DNA of 64,000 nt from Treponema sp. CETP13 (GCA_001885315.1 MLPZ01000001.1:186001-250000), one strand, 5' to 3'. Positions 8,706 to 17,876 are shown, numbered from the stretch's first letter. Translations and numbers: made by a program. Notes: a model not told the origin generated them from the sequence alone.

Positions 8706-10409
8706 ATGGATAATAAAGAAAATGCTTTTGATCAATTAGCTAGAACAATTAGTAATTCTGAGAGACTTAGTCTATTAGCAAAAATTAATTCTGTAATGAC
8801 TCCAGAAAGTCAGTCAGTTGTTGTTAATTCAAAAGAGGAAGAAGAAGAAGTCGACATTATGGTTAAATTCCAAAATGAATCATTGCTTTTAAGGATTTTT
8901 TTGGTTATAAAATCTTTATTCTCTAAAAAGGGAATTGAGGCAGAATATAATAAACATTTAATCGATAAAGTTGCAAAAAACATTGAAATTAATACACAAG
9001 GGCTGTTTTATGCAAAAAAACGTCTTTTGTTATCAAAATTTTATTTTCAATTAGAAACTCTTTATAAAGTTGCAAAATCATTTCAAGCAGGCATAATAGA
9101 ATATGAAGAAAACGAAGGGGCTTTTTATGTTTTTTTAGGAAGTCTTATTCTTACAGATTTTTCTACAAAATATAATGAAATAATAAACCCTTGTAATTTA
9201 CCACTTGATAGAGAAGTTACTAATGAATTAAGGACTTCATGTTTACGAAAGCTTGAAGATTCTTTATTAAATATCTCTTCAAAAGATAAGGCCAAGTTAT
9301 ATCTGTCGGTTCAGAGCATTAACTGGTTACGAGAGTTTTCTAATTTACCATATAGAAAATTTATTGCAAAGTTTTCAGAAGATGAGTTTTTTGGGAAAAA
9401 TTGTTCAATTAATCTTCTTCATAATGAAATATTAGATTTTGCCAGTGTTTTTTGTAATCAGCAGCCATTATCGTCAGATGTTCTCGAGGCTTTATTTATA
9501 TTTACGTTACAAAGAAAAGGAATACGTGTAGGAAGTGAAGATTATAAGAAACAGCTTGACTATTATATAAATAAAAGCGTTGAAAATCTTAATTGCATTA
9601 AAGATTTTCAAATGATGGTAAATATGAATGAACTCGGAATGGTTGCGTTTAATTCTGTAAAATGGACAGCCCCTATCTTACCGGGAGTTGAAGATTGGTT
9701 TGTGAAGTATAAAAATGAATGGCATAAACAATTTGATTTAGACTGGGCTCGTTGGTTAGACTTAAAAAAGAAGGATTCAACAAAAAGAGCTGTTCAAAAC
9801 TTTTTTCAAATAAGTGGATATCCCCTAATTCCAAGTCGTCCTTGGAATAGAGAAAATAGTGGTGTAACTTGTGATTGTGAATATTCTTTAGGATTTCTAT
9901 ATAAATATTTCGTAGATAAATATCCTCAAATCTATGAAGTATTTAAAATCATTATGGTAAATGGTGATTTTTCTAATAGGGAAATTGCTAATCAATTTAC
10001 AGGACTTATAGATGATTTTAATCATGAACAAGAGGAAATTCTAAAAATTAATACACAGTTAAACGATAAGGGAGAGTGGGGTGAAACCTTTAATCTTGTT
10101 CTTCAAGATGAAGTAAGAACTTTACAGAGTCAATCAAAATTAAACTCAATAATGGTTGCACTTAGTGCAGAGGTTCAAGAGTTAATAGCAAAATTTGGTA
10201 AAACTTGCCGTAAAACTAATAATTTGGTTTCAAGTATTTTAGATGCCACAGAAACTGTAAAACGGCCGGTTTTATTAAACCTTGATCATATTCCTACCAA
10301 AGGAAAAAAATCTTTACGTGATAGACTTAAAAGTAGTTTAGATATTCTTAATATTGCATATGAATTACTACTTGAACTTGAAACAATAGAACTTAGAGAA
10401 AAAAAGTAG
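8706..10409 (+). CDS. Uncharacterised spirochaete protein (possibly DUF5312-like)
   Basis: A 567-residue, largely helical, probably cytoplasmic protein with no signal peptide or clear membrane segment. It contains a short acidic run (EEEEEVD, about 44-50) and a predicted C-terminal helical bundle. It reminds me of an uncharacterised family that I associate with treponemes (DUF5312), but this is from memory and no catalytic motif is visible. It is transcribed alone, divergent from aroC and upstream of tRNA-Lys, which has its own promoter. Function unknown. Confidence 0.7.
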   Translation: MDNKENAFDQLARTISNSERLSLLAKINSVMTPESQSVVVNSKEEEEEVDIMVKFQNESLLLRIFLVIKSLFSKKGIEAEYNKHLIDKVAKNIEINTQGLFYAKKRLLLSKFYFQLETLYKVAKSFQAGIIEYEENEGAFYVFLGSLILTDFSTKYNEIINPCNLPLDREVTNELRTSCLRKLEDSLLNISSKDKAKLYLSVQSINWLREFSNLPYRKFIAKFSEDEFFGKNCSINLLHNEILDFASVFCNQQPLSSDVLEALFIFTLQRKGIRVGSEDYKKQLDYYINKSVENLNCIKDFQMMVNMNELGMVAFNSVKWTAPILPGVEDWFVKYKNEWHKQFDLDWARWLDLKKKDSTKRAVQNFFQISGYPLIPSRPWNRENSGVTCDCEYSLGFLYKYFVDKYPQIYEVFKIIMVNGDFSNREIANQFTGLIDDFNHEQEEILKINTQLNDKGEWGETFNLVLQDEVRTLQSQSKLNSIMVALSAEVQELIAKFGKTCRKTNNLVSSILDATETVKRPVLLNLDHIPTKGKKSLRDRLKSSLDILNIAYELLLELETIELREKK

Positions 10410-10439
10410 AAAAAATTGTATAAAACAGTATTTTGATTA

Positions 10440-10468
10440 TTGACACTTTTTTCCTGTTTTGCTATTAT
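10440..10468 (+). promoter_or_regulatory. Sigma70-type promoter of tRNA-Lys
   Basis: A perfect -35 TTGACA (10440-10445), a 17 bp spacer and TATTAT as -10 (10463-10468) stand just upstream of the tRNA gene, with initiation expected near 10475. A small AGGAAC-ATT-GTTCCT hairpin follows in the precursor leader. Confidence 0.85.
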
Positions 10469-10506
10469 ATAAAAGTAATCAACGAGGAACATTGTTCCTG
10501 ATTATT

Positions 10507-10579
10507 GGGCCATTAGCTCAGTAGGTAGAGCACCTCCCTTTTAAGGAGGTTGTCTGGTGTTCGAATCACCAATGGCTCA
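10507..10579 (+). tRNA. tRNA-Lys (anticodon TTT)
   Basis: A full cloverleaf can be drawn: acceptor GGGCCAT paired with ATGGCTC, D arm GCTC..GAGC, anticodon stem CCTCC/GGAGG with loop CTTTTAA (anticodon TTT), and T arm TGGTG-TTCGAAT-CACCA. The discriminator is A and CCA is not encoded. It has its own promoter and terminator. Confidence 0.97.
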
Positions 10580-10582
10580 TGT

Positions 10583-10615
10583 AAAACCAAACGTTTTTCG
10601 TTTGGTTTTTTTTTG
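10583..10615 (+). terminator. Rho-independent terminator of tRNA-Lys
   Basis: An 11 bp stem AAAACCAAACG / CGTTTGGTTTT with a TTTTT loop runs into a further T tract, immediately after the tRNA. Confidence 0.9.
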
Positions 10616-10639
10616 TCTTTTTAAAATTTATAAAACCAA

Positions 10640-10677
10640 AAAAGAGGGGGAATTGCATACGCAATTCCCCCTCTTTT
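10640..10677 (-). terminator. Strong terminator downstream of the outer-membrane-like protein gene
   Basis: A 17 bp perfect stem (10640-10656 with 10661-10677, 4 nt loop) has a GGGGG/CCCCC core and A/T tails on both sides. It follows the minus-strand gene ending at 10689 and can also work on the plus strand as a backup for the tRNA-Lys unit. Confidence 0.9.
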
Positions 10678-10688
10678 CGTATAATTAA

Positions 10689-11867
10689 TTAGTATGTAAT
10701 TGTCATTGATAACGCACTATTTAATAATGGATTTGCTCCTGGTTCTAATCCTAATTCACTACCATAAACAGCCAGATTCAAGGTAAACTTGCCAAGATCG
10801 ATTCCTATACCAGTACTTAAATATGATTCATTTATTCCTACTTTTAAAGTATATATATCAATTAATTTAACTTCAGTGCCAAGGGCTAATTCTAATATAG
10901 GATTCCGTGAGATAGAATCATCTTGAAACAGAGGAAGAAAATCTTTGTAATCAGCATAAATAGTACAATAATTAACTATGCCATGTGTTTTTTCTTTTAA
11001 TGGAATTTTTATCTCGGTTCCAATTCCCAGTTTTGTGTCAAGTGTTTGTGTGTCTAATTGTGTTCCATTAAATGCAAGTAAATCGTCAACATTGTCATAT
11101 TGAGTTATAAATACAGGGGAAAATGCATCCTGACATACGATTGCTGTTGTAAGAAAACCAATTTGATGTTCTATAGCAGCATCAATTCCAATACCTGCTA
11201 TGGTATAATAATCCAGTTCAGAAAGATCTAAATTCGTTGCTAATGAGATAAAATCATCTGATTGTGATTCAACTTGATATGTTCCTCTGCCAGACAATCC
11301 AATCGAAAGAGTTCCTGGTATTATTTTAAGATTTACTGGCAAGGCAATCGCAAATTCTATACCAGTGTCATAGCCAGCTATGGCAGATGAAGAAGTCAAA
11401 GAATCTATTGAAGTATCTTCATATAAATTATCCATAGTGGCTATAGCAAAACTAAAAGTGTCCAAATCTATTATTTTGCCGAAAGTTAGAAAACTTGAAT
11501 CAAAACCCATATCTAAACCTGAAGTTCCAACCAAATCAAGTAAAGGGGTAATAATATTTTCAGATATTTCTTCTGTATCATTAAAATCAGTAGAAAAAAC
11601 ATTCGTTATTAATTCTGGAAATTCGGTAATCGGTCCACTTATATTTACAGATGAGCTAGCTAAAAGAGATTTTTCTTCTGTAAACGCAATTGCAGCAGGG
11701 TTGCTATATAATGTATAAAAATGTGTAGTATCAGCAAAATGAGTGCCTCCCATAGCTAGAGAAGATACATCAACTGGTGTTACTCGATGAGCTTCGAACG
11801 CAGATAGAGTAGATAAACAAGAAAAAAGAGCCCCTACGATAAAAATATATTTAAAAGTTTTGTTCAT
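10689..11867 (-). CDS. Putative outer-membrane beta-barrel protein (UPF0164/FadL-like)
   Basis: A 392-residue exported protein. A signal peptide (MNKTFKYIFIVGALFSCLSTLSAF) is followed by SSLAMGGTHFADTTHFY and NPAAIAF, the opening I associate with treponemal UPF0164/FadL-related proteins. The rest is rich in alternating amphipathic strands and ends in a beta-type segment (LLNSALSMTITY) with a terminal aromatic residue, typical of outer-membrane insertion signals. It follows a lipoprotein gene on the same strand and ends at a strong terminator. Substrate unknown; a role in hydrophobic ligand uptake is only an inference from the family. Confidence 0.7.
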   Translation of the reverse strand: MNKTFKYIFIVGALFSCLSTLSAFEAHRVTPVDVSSLAMGGTHFADTTHFYTLYSNPAAIAFTEEKSLLASSSVNISGPITEFPELITNVFSTDFNDTEEISENIITPLLDLVGTSGLDMGFDSSFLTFGKIIDLDTFSFAIATMDNLYEDTSIDSLTSSSAIAGYDTGIEFAIALPVNLKIIPGTLSIGLSGRGTYQVESQSDDFISLATNLDLSELDYYTIAGIGIDAAIEHQIGFLTTAIVCQDAFSPVFITQYDNVDDLLAFNGTQLDTQTLDTKLGIGTEIKIPLKEKTHGIVNYCTIYADYKDFLPLFQDDSISRNPILELALGTEVKLIDIYTLKVGINESYLSTGIGIDLGKFTLNLAVYGSELGLEPGANPLLNSALSMTITY

Positions 11868-11908
11868 AATTAATCCTTGGAATAGAAGTTGTTAGTTATT
11901 TATAAATC

Positions 11909-11934
11909 AGCTAACTACAAACATGTAGGTAGCT
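11909..11934. other. Imperfect stem-loop between the lipoprotein and outer-membrane protein genes
   Basis: AGCTAACTACA and TGTAGGTAGCT pair with one mismatch around a 4 nt loop. There is no clear U tract, so it is more likely a processing or attenuation hairpin than a full terminator. Confidence 0.5.
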
Positions 11935-11943
11935 CTATATTAG

Positions 11944-12390
11944 TTAGTCTATCAAGTCGAATAAATCATCAAGTGTAAGCAGGTCACCTAATAAAGACAC
12001 ATTATCTGTGTCATCAGAAACTACTTTTAAAGCATTTATTGCAGTAGTTAGGTTCTCTTCTATTTCTGCCGTTTCTTCTTCTGACAAAGTCGAATCATCT
12101 GTTAGTATAGATACTATTTCATTTGTGGGGGTTTCTTCTATGTCGAAATCCTCAAATTTAGATTCTATATCAACACCTACATTATTTAACGTTTTTGCAG
12201 ACTGGGCAAGAACAGCTGAAGAATCCGCGTTATCAGTAGATAAAATCTCAGATGCAGAATATTCAGATAGTAAATCTGCTTCATCTCTAGCAAGATTAGT
12301 AGCTAATGAGTTTGTAAATAATTCACAAGATGTGGTTACAAGAAAAGTACACAAAATTAATGAATATAATAAGAATTTAAATTCTTTCAT
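11944..12390 (-). CDS. Small acidic putative lipoprotein
   Basis: I set the start at 12390 (148 aa) because a strong GGAGG lies 5 nt upstream and the reading frame then opens with a lipoprotein signal (MKEFKFLLYSLILCTFLVTTSC). The longer frame adds 26 residues without a Shine-Dalgarno. The mature part is very acidic (runs such as SEEETAEIEE, and Asp-rich ends), Ser/Thr-rich and without recognised domains. The lipobox VTTSC is looser than in enteric bacteria but acceptable for spirochaetes. It sits upstream of the outer-membrane-like protein gene, possibly in the same transcript. Confidence 0.65.
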   Translation of the reverse strand: MKEFKFLLYSLILCTFLVTTSCELFTNSLATNLARDEADLLSEYSASEILSTDNADSSAVLAQSAKTLNNVGVDIESKFEDFDIEETPTNEIVSILTDDSTLSEEETAEIEENLTTAINALKVVSDDTDNVSLLGDLLTLDDLFDLID

Positions 12391-12489
12391 GTTGCCTCCA
12401 ATTATGAATAAGAATTCATAATAAATAAAATATCGAAACAAACATTTTGAATAATTAAATTGTAACATAGTTTTTTTTTAAAAACAATG

Positions 12490-13998
12490 TCACTTTACTG
12501 TAATTTGACAATAACCATCAATTTCTTTATTATTCCCATTTTTTATAGTATCTGTTATTTTAACAGAAACTTGTTTCCCTCCAAGCGATAAAGGGGTTAG
12601 TTCATTAGATTTATCAAAAGGTATAGAAACAAGTAAGTGTAAAAAGTTTTCTGTGACAACGCGCAAGTGGCGACTTTGACGTTTTTCTACTATTGCTGAA
12701 ACATCCTTGCCAATACAGCTTTTTACATATTCTTCTTTATTTTTTATAGCTATTTTTGTTAGTTCTTGTACACGTTCTTTTGCAATTTCTTTTGGAATTT
12801 GGTTTCCCATCGAATAGGCTTCGGTTCCGGGACGAGGTGAAAAAGGGAATGCATGTATCCAAGAAAATTTACAAATCTTTACCATAGAAAGTGTTTGATC
12901 AAAGTCTTTTTTAGTTTCTCCTGGAAATCCTGTTATAATGTCACAAGCAATAAAAGGATTTTCTTTTACTTTACGAAGTTGTCTAACAGCTTGAATAATT
13001 TGTTCTGCTTTATATGGCCGGTGCATTGCTCGTAAAATAATATCGCTTCCTGATTGAACTGATAAGTGAAAATGAGGTTGTATGCGTTTATGTGAAAGAA
13101 CTGAACACATCTGTGCATCTACTCTTTCTGGATATAAACTAGAAATTCTAAATTTAATACTGTTTGTATTATCTAATAGTAACTGTAATAAATCTGCAAA
13201 ATCAAAAACCGAGCGATTAGACGAAAGAGGTTTACACCCTTTTGGTACGGGTACTTTATATTGTGTTAAATTTACTCCGGTGATTACAACTTCATGATGT
13301 CCGGCCTTTTCTAGTTTTTGTACTCGCTCCAAAACTGTTTCAGCTTCGAGTGAAACAGAAGGGCCTCTTGCAAAACATATTCTACAATAGGCACATTTAT
13401 TATTGCAGCCATCTTGAATTTTAATTGAAGCTCTTGAATGTGTTAGAAAGGTCGTTGTAGACAATTTAAATGTGTCTTCAGGATGTGCAATTGCTTTGGG
13501 AATTGCTTTTAATTTATTTTGTTCTCCAAAAGCATTTTCAGCTGTTCCCGAAAATAATAGCCGTAGTTTAGAGGCTAAAGGAAGACTTTCATATTTAGGT
13601 ATCGTGTTATTTTCAAACCATAAATTTAGTGTTTTAGGTAAGGAAGCTAATATACCTTTGCTTTGTCCTCCTAAAACAGCTATTCGTGTATCCATTTTTG
13701 ATAAAATATCTGCGTCCAGTTGTGCATAGCAACCGGTAACAATTATAGCTGCAAAAGGATATTTTTCTATTAGAAGTCTTATAACTCGTCTGCATTTTTG
13801 TTCAGCTTTTGATGTTACTGTACATGTATTTATAACACAAAGAAATACTTGGTTATTTACTTTTTGTGTTGCTAATACAGGTTTCATTGTACATGCATAA
13901 CCAGCTTCTATAAAATAATGAGCTACAGATTCTGTTTCAATCTGGTTTAGTTTGCATCCTAAGGTTTCAAAATGAATTTGAGGTATTTTTTTTACCAT
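12490..13998 (-). CDS. mtaB: MtaB-type tRNA threonylcarbamoyladenosine methylthiotransferase
   Basis: A radical-SAM methylthiotransferase predicted to convert t6A37 to ms2t6A37 in ANN-decoding tRNAs. The 502 residues have an N-terminal UPF0004 domain with TLGCKLNQIETE, NTCTVT and TGCYAQ cysteines, a radical SAM domain with CNNKCAYC (CxxxCxxC), and a C-terminal TRAM-like region. The TLGCKxNQ opening favours MtaB over MiaB or RimO. An insertion of about 50 residues (about 140-190) before the SAM domain makes it longer than the usual 430-450. It is the last gene of the bactofilin-TPR-mtaB operon, 2 nt after the TPR gene. Confidence 0.88.
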   Translation of the reverse strand: MVKKIPQIHFETLGCKLNQIETESVAHYFIEAGYACTMKPVLATQKVNNQVFLCVINTCTVTSKAEQKCRRVIRLLIEKYPFAAIIVTGCYAQLDADILSKMDTRIAVLGGQSKGILASLPKTLNLWFENNTIPKYESLPLASKLRLLFSGTAENAFGEQNKLKAIPKAIAHPEDTFKLSTTTFLTHSRASIKIQDGCNNKCAYCRICFARGPSVSLEAETVLERVQKLEKAGHHEVVITGVNLTQYKVPVPKGCKPLSSNRSVFDFADLLQLLLDNTNSIKFRISSLYPERVDAQMCSVLSHKRIQPHFHLSVQSGSDIILRAMHRPYKAEQIIQAVRQLRKVKENPFIACDIITGFPGETKKDFDQTLSMVKICKFSWIHAFPFSPRPGTEAYSMGNQIPKEIAKERVQELTKIAIKNKEEYVKSCIGKDVSAIVEKRQSRHLRVVTENFLHLLVSIPFDKSNELTPLSLGGKQVSVKITDTIKNGNNKEIDGYCQITVK

Positions 13999-14000
13999 TA

Positions 14001-14744
14001 TTACTGCAATTTAGACTTAACACGATTAATACCTCGTATTGCATCTGGTTGTGCTGAATTTAATTGCAATGCTTTTTCATAAGCTGCAAGAGAAGAACTA
14101 TAATAGCCTGCCATTTCTCGCGCATATCCTAAACGTGTCCACCAATAGTCATATAGAGGATCTGTTCTTACTGAATGTGAAAAAGAAATATCTGCATGAT
14201 CGTACATTCCTTTTCGAATATATATTTCACCCATAAAATAATAGGCATCACCAATATGACTGCCATTTACTGGAACAAGTGAAATATATTCTTGAAAAAG
14301 TTTTAACGATTCATCATTTTTGCCTAGATAATATTTTGCTTCTGCAAGGCTTTCGATAACGCGTTGATCATATTTAGATATCTTTAATGCTTCTGTGGCC
14401 CAGTATTCTGCTTCAGAGTATTCTTTATTTGCAAGAAGAGACCAACACATAACAACATATGAGTCAATATGTTGGGAATCTTCTTGTATTTCTTCTTGAC
14501 AAACTTGTATAGATTCTTTGTATTTTCCAGATGAATAAAGTTTTAATGCATCTTTTTTTATTTTAGTGTTTGCAGGTATATTAATTTGTGTTTCAGCTGT
14601 ATCATTCTGAGAATCTGTGTTCCCATTAAGGATTGTTTCTTGTGTACTAAGTGTTTCGTTCGTGGTTTGCGTTTGTGTAAATCCATTCAAAGTATAAAAA
14701 AACAAAAGTAAAGTTATTACTAAAATATGTTTTGATATTTTCAT
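14001..14744 (-). CDS. Exported TPR-repeat protein
   Basis: I chose the ATG at 14744 (247 aa): AGGAA lies 8 nt upstream and the protein then opens with a clean signal peptide (MKISKHILVITLLLFFYTLNGF). The alternative start at 14786 would overlap the bactofilin gene. A Thr/Gln/Asn-rich linker precedes four to five TPR-like helix pairs (for example LYSSGKYKESIQVCQ, AEYWATEALK, LAAYEKALQLN). TPRs mediate protein contacts; position behind bactofilin suggests a periplasmic cell-shape or envelope scaffold partner. Confidence 0.75.
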   Translation of the reverse strand: MKISKHILVITLLLFFYTLNGFTQTQTTNETLSTQETILNGNTDSQNDTAETQINIPANTKIKKDALKLYSSGKYKESIQVCQEEIQEDSQHIDSYVVMCWSLLANKEYSEAEYWATEALKISKYDQRVIESLAEAKYYLGKNDESLKLFQEYISLVPVNGSHIGDAYYFMGEIYIRKGMYDHADISFSHSVRTDPLYDYWWTRLGYAREMAGYYSSSLAAYEKALQLNSAQPDAIRGINRVKSKLQ

Positions 14745-14767
14745 TATAATAGTTCCTATAATTCTTG

Positions 14768-15163
14768 TTATTTTAACATTGTACAACGACCAGTAAAAGT
14801 ACTTCCTGGCTCAAGTACAATTTGTGTTGCTTCTATATCTCCACTCACAGTTCCTGTTGCTGTAACAAATACTAATTGTTGTGCAGATATGTTACCAATA
14901 ACTTTTCCTCTAACAAGTACTCGTTGAGCAACAATAGTAGCTTCTACATTTGCGCTACTATCAATGACTATATCACTTTTTGCATCTATTGAGCCTGTTA
15001 CAGCGCCTTTTATCATGAAAGGTTTTTTTAGGGTTATTTTTCCTTTAAATTTTATATCTGTAGCTAGAACTGTGTCAAAGTCTTCTTCTTCTAGTTCAAA
15101 AAAATCACTATCTTTTACGTCAAACATATCTCTAAATGTACCGTCTATAGGCTTTACTGTCAA
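14768..15163 (-). CDS. bacA: Bactofilin
   Basis: A polymer-forming cytoskeletal protein that assembles nucleotide-free filaments at the inner membrane and shapes the cell. The 131 residues have an acidic N-terminal tail and the hexapeptide-like beta-helix core (TDIKFKGKITLKKPFMIKG, VTGSIDAKSDIVI, VEATIVAQRVLVRGKVIGN) ending in a short C-terminal tail. Length matches the family (110-180). It is the first gene of its operon, divergent from pta. The gene symbol is by analogy. Confidence 0.87.
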   Translation of the reverse strand: MTVKPIDGTFRDMFDVKDSDFFELEEEDFDTVLATDIKFKGKITLKKPFMIKGAVTGSIDAKSDIVIDSSANVEATIVAQRVLVRGKVIGNISAQQLVFVTATGTVSGDIEATQIVLEPGSTFTGRCTMLK

Positions 15164-15294
15164 TGAGAAGTGTTTAAAATGTTTTTTTACTTCTTATAAA
15201 ACACTATTTGGAAAGATCTTTAAGTTCGGATACTTGAAAAATCTGATGTATAAGAATATTCTATATGTATATTTAGTTATAAAGGATTTATTTT

Positions 15295-16299
15295 ATGGAT
15301 TTTGTTAAAGTAATGAAGGCAAAAGCTGCCTCAAACTTAAAAAGACTTGTACTCCCCGAAGGAACCGAAGAGCGAACAATTAAAGCTGCTGCAAAAATTA
15401 TGCAAGAGAAGCTTGCTTCTTCAGTTACTTTACTTGGAGATACAGCAGATGTTAAAAAAGCTGTAATGGCTGCCGGTGTATCATTAGGTGATGTTACAAT
15501 TATTGACCCTAAAACATCTGAGTGGAACGAAGCTTTCGAAAGCAAATATGTAGAACTTAGAAAACATAAAGGTATGACTCCTGAACAGGCTAAAATTGAT
15601 ATGAAAAACAATTTGCGTTTTGGAGCAATGATGGTTCGTATGGGGAAATGTGATGCTATGGTAGCTGGAGCACTTTCTGCAACTGCAGATGTTCTTCGTG
15701 CAGGACTTACAATTATAGGTACTGAACCAGGAATGAAAACAGCATCTTCTTGTTTTATTATGGACACTCATAACGAAAAATGGGGTGCAGATGGAATTTT
15801 GGTATTTTCTGATTGTGCTGTTATACCAACTCCAAAACCAGAACAACTTGCAGATATTGCAGGATCTGCTGCTAAATCTTGTAAAGTAATGCTTGGTGTA
15901 GAGCCTGTTGTAGCTATGATGTCTTTTAGTACAAAAGGTTCTGGCGGAAAAAATGAAAATGTTTTACGTGTTCAAGAAGGTGTAAAACTTGCTAAAGAAA
16001 AATTTCCAGAAATTTGTTTAGATGGTGAATTGCAAGCCGATGCAGCACTTATTCCTTCTGTTACAGAAAAAAAAGCTCCAGGATCTCCTGTAACTGGCAA
16101 AGTAAATACACTTATTTTCCCTTCTCTTGAAGCTGGAAATATTGGATACAAATTGGTTCAGCGTTTAGCAGGTGCAGATGCCTTTGGTCCTATATTGCAA
16201 GGTTTTGCAGCTCCTATTTCTGATTTAAGTCGTGGTTGTTCTGTAGAAGACATTGTAACGACAGCAGCTATTACTCTTGTTCAAGCAGGTGCAAAATAA
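15295..16299 (+). CDS. pta: Phosphate acetyltransferase
   Basis: Interconverts acetyl-CoA and acetyl phosphate, giving ATP with acetate kinase in fermentative metabolism. The 334 residues form the short single-domain PTA_PTB enzyme, with LPEGTEERTIKAA at the start, MVAGALSATADVLRAGL, and GDGELQADAAL-like (LDGELQADAAL) and KVNTLIFPSLEAGNIGYK motifs. It lacks the N-terminal DRTGG domain of enteric enzymes. No ackA is adjacent. It is followed by a hairpin-T tract. Codon use is enriched in favoured codons, as expected for an abundant enzyme. Confidence 0.96.
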   Translation: MDFVKVMKAKAASNLKRLVLPEGTEERTIKAAAKIMQEKLASSVTLLGDTADVKKAVMAAGVSLGDVTIIDPKTSEWNEAFESKYVELRKHKGMTPEQAKIDMKNNLRFGAMMVRMGKCDAMVAGALSATADVLRAGLTIIGTEPGMKTASSCFIMDTHNEKWGADGILVFSDCAVIPTPKPEQLADIAGSAAKSCKVMLGVEPVVAMMSFSTKGSGGKNENVLRVQEGVKLAKEKFPEICLDGELQADAALIPSVTEKKAPGSPVTGKVNTLIFPSLEAGNIGYKLVQRLAGADAFGPILQGFAAPISDLSRGCSVEDIVTTAAITLVQAGAK

Positions 16300-16470
16300 A
16301 AATATCTGTTGAAATATATTTGTTTATTAGTAATAGTAGTTGTGTGCTAAATTGTGCAATTCAATAATAACTAAAAAGCAAAGAGGCTTTCGATGTGTCA
16401 TATAATATGCAGATCGAGAGCTTTTTTTATAAAAAGGATTTTATGTATTTTTTTGTAGGAGGAGACAACT
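16300..16470 (+). promoter_or_regulatory. Leader region of the membrane-protein/M20 operon
   Basis: A 171 bp spacer. TTGAAA near 16309 and TAATAG about 16 bp downstream form a weak promoter candidate, then a terminator hairpin (16386-16428), then AGGAGG before the GTG start at 16471. If the promoter is real the hairpin would lie in the operon leader and could act as an attenuator. Confidence 0.35.
16386..16428 (+). terminator. Rho-independent terminator after pta
   Basis: A 9 bp stem GCTTTCGAT / ATCGAGAGC (one G-U pair) encloses an 18 nt loop that can itself pair (CATAT/ATATG) and ends in TTTTTTT. It can end pta transcripts or attenuate the next operon. Confidence 0.75.
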
Positions 16471-17196
16471 GTGGAATTTAGCTCAAATTCACGATTTATG
16501 TATTTACTGGCTATTCTAGTAATCATCTTTATTCTTGCAATGTCATTTTTTTTCTTAGTACGTTCTTATCGACGTGGATTAGAAATTGGCATGCAAAAAA
16601 AAGTTTTAATGAACAGCATCATTTCTACGGCTATTTTTACACTAGCACCAGCAATTTCTATTTTATTAGGGATAATAACTTTATCTAAGTTTTTAGGGAT
16701 TCCCTTGCCATGGATTAGAATGAGTGTTATTGGAGCTTTAACCTATGAGTTACCAGCTGCATCTGCAACTGCTAGTGCTCTAAATATATCACTTTCAAAA
16801 ACTATAACAGATCCTAAAGTTTTTTCGGCTATTGCATGGGTAATGACTATAGGAATTTTACCAAGCATTGTGCTTACTCCAATTTTAATGAAGCGAATAC
16901 AAGGTGGTATAATTAAAATTAAGTCCAAGGATTCTAAATGGGGCGATATTTTTATGGACGCTATGTTTTTAGGAATGATTTCAGCTTTTTTAGGAATGGT
17001 GTTTGGAAAAGTTCAGACAGATAGAGTTTCAGGATTGATATCTATTTTAATTTTAATTATATCTGCATTACTTATGGGAATATGTGGCTTGTTAATTAAA
17101 AAGCGTAATATGAAATGGTTAGAAACCTATGCACTTTCTATTAGCATGATAGGATCTATGGCTTTAGCTTGTATAATAACCCCTCTAATTAAATAA
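16471..17196 (+). CDS. Multi-pass membrane protein, DUF5058-like
   Basis: A 241-residue hydrophobic protein with about six to seven membrane segments. It starts with GTG behind a perfect AGGAGG. The N-terminus (one membrane helix, then SYRRGLEIGMQ) and PAISILLGIITLSKF resemble an uncharacterised family (DUF5058, from memory) often found beside amidohydrolase or peptidase genes. A short polar loop (ALTYELPAASATASAL) is the most distinctive stretch. It is the first gene of a tight three-gene operon with a second membrane protein (9 nt gap) and an M20 peptidase, which suggests a transporter subunit for a peptide or acylated amino acid. That role is inference. Confidence 0.7.
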   Translation: MEFSSNSRFMYLLAILVIIFILAMSFFFLVRSYRRGLEIGMQKKVLMNSIISTAIFTLAPAISILLGIITLSKFLGIPLPWIRMSVIGALTYELPAASATASALNISLSKTITDPKVFSAIAWVMTIGILPSIVLTPILMKRIQGGIIKIKSKDSKWGDIFMDAMFLGMISAFLGMVFGKVQTDRVSGLISILILIISALLMGICGLLIKKRNMKWLETYALSISMIGSMALACIITPLIK

Positions 17197-17205
17197 GGAA
17201 AAAAG

Positions 17206-17865
17206 ATGACTAGTTTGGAATATAACTTAAAATCACATGTCTATGGTAAAATATGGATTTGGACTGCTGTTGTTGTTGTTTTATTGGTACCTGTCGCAAT
17301 TTGTGTAAATTATGATGCATGGCCTAATTTAGGTGCTGTAGGAAAAGGTTTGTTAGGAGTTGCTCCTATTTATTGGACTGTGGGAATTATTGAAATTATT
17401 ACATATACTCCAATGCTTGGGACAGGAGGAACTTTTCTTGCTTTTGTTACAGGGAATTTAACTAGTATGAAAGTTCCAAGTGCACTTAATGCAATGCAAA
17501 ATGCAGATGTAAAACAAGGAACAGAGGAAGGCGAAATTATTTCGACAATTGCTGTTGCTGTTTGTTCTATTGTGACTACAATTATTCTTATTGTTGGCGT
17601 AATTTTACTATCTTCAATAACGCCAATTCTTAATTCTCCAACATTAATTCCTGCATTCGACAATATATTACCTGCTTTGTTTGGTGGACTTGCTGTTGTC
17701 TATATATCAAAAAATTGGAAGGTCGCCTTAGTCCCTCTTTTTGCAATGATAGCTATCTTTATTATGATACCGTCACTTGCAAATGCTGTTGGGGTTCTTG
17801 TTCCTGTTGGTATAGGTATTTCGCTCTTGTCTGCAAGAATTTTATATAAACATGGAAAACTTTAG
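17206..17865 (+). CDS. Multi-pass membrane protein, partner of the DUF5058-like protein
   Basis: A 219-residue membrane protein with about six segments. It contains the Gly/Thr-rich loop TPMLGTGGTFLAFVTGNL and a soluble loop with MQNADVKQGTEEGEIISTIA, features that look like a substrate or ion path rather than an enzyme. It is 9 nt after the preceding membrane protein and 11 nt before the M20 peptidase. AAGGAAAA precedes the ATG. I do not recognise a named family. The pair most likely forms a hetero-oligomeric transporter. Confidence 0.65.
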   Translation: MTSLEYNLKSHVYGKIWIWTAVVVVLLVPVAICVNYDAWPNLGAVGKGLLGVAPIYWTVGIIEIITYTPMLGTGGTFLAFVTGNLTSMKVPSALNAMQNADVKQGTEEGEIISTIAVAVCSIVTTIILIVGVILLSSITPILNSPTLIPAFDNILPALFGGLAVVYISKNWKVALVPLFAMIAIFIMIPSLANAVGVLVPVGIGISLLSARILYKHGKL

Positions 17866-17876
17866 GAGGCAAATAC

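Noticed and set aside
15288-15767. 159-codon open frame on the minus strand
   Set aside because: It is the complement of the well-supported pta gene.
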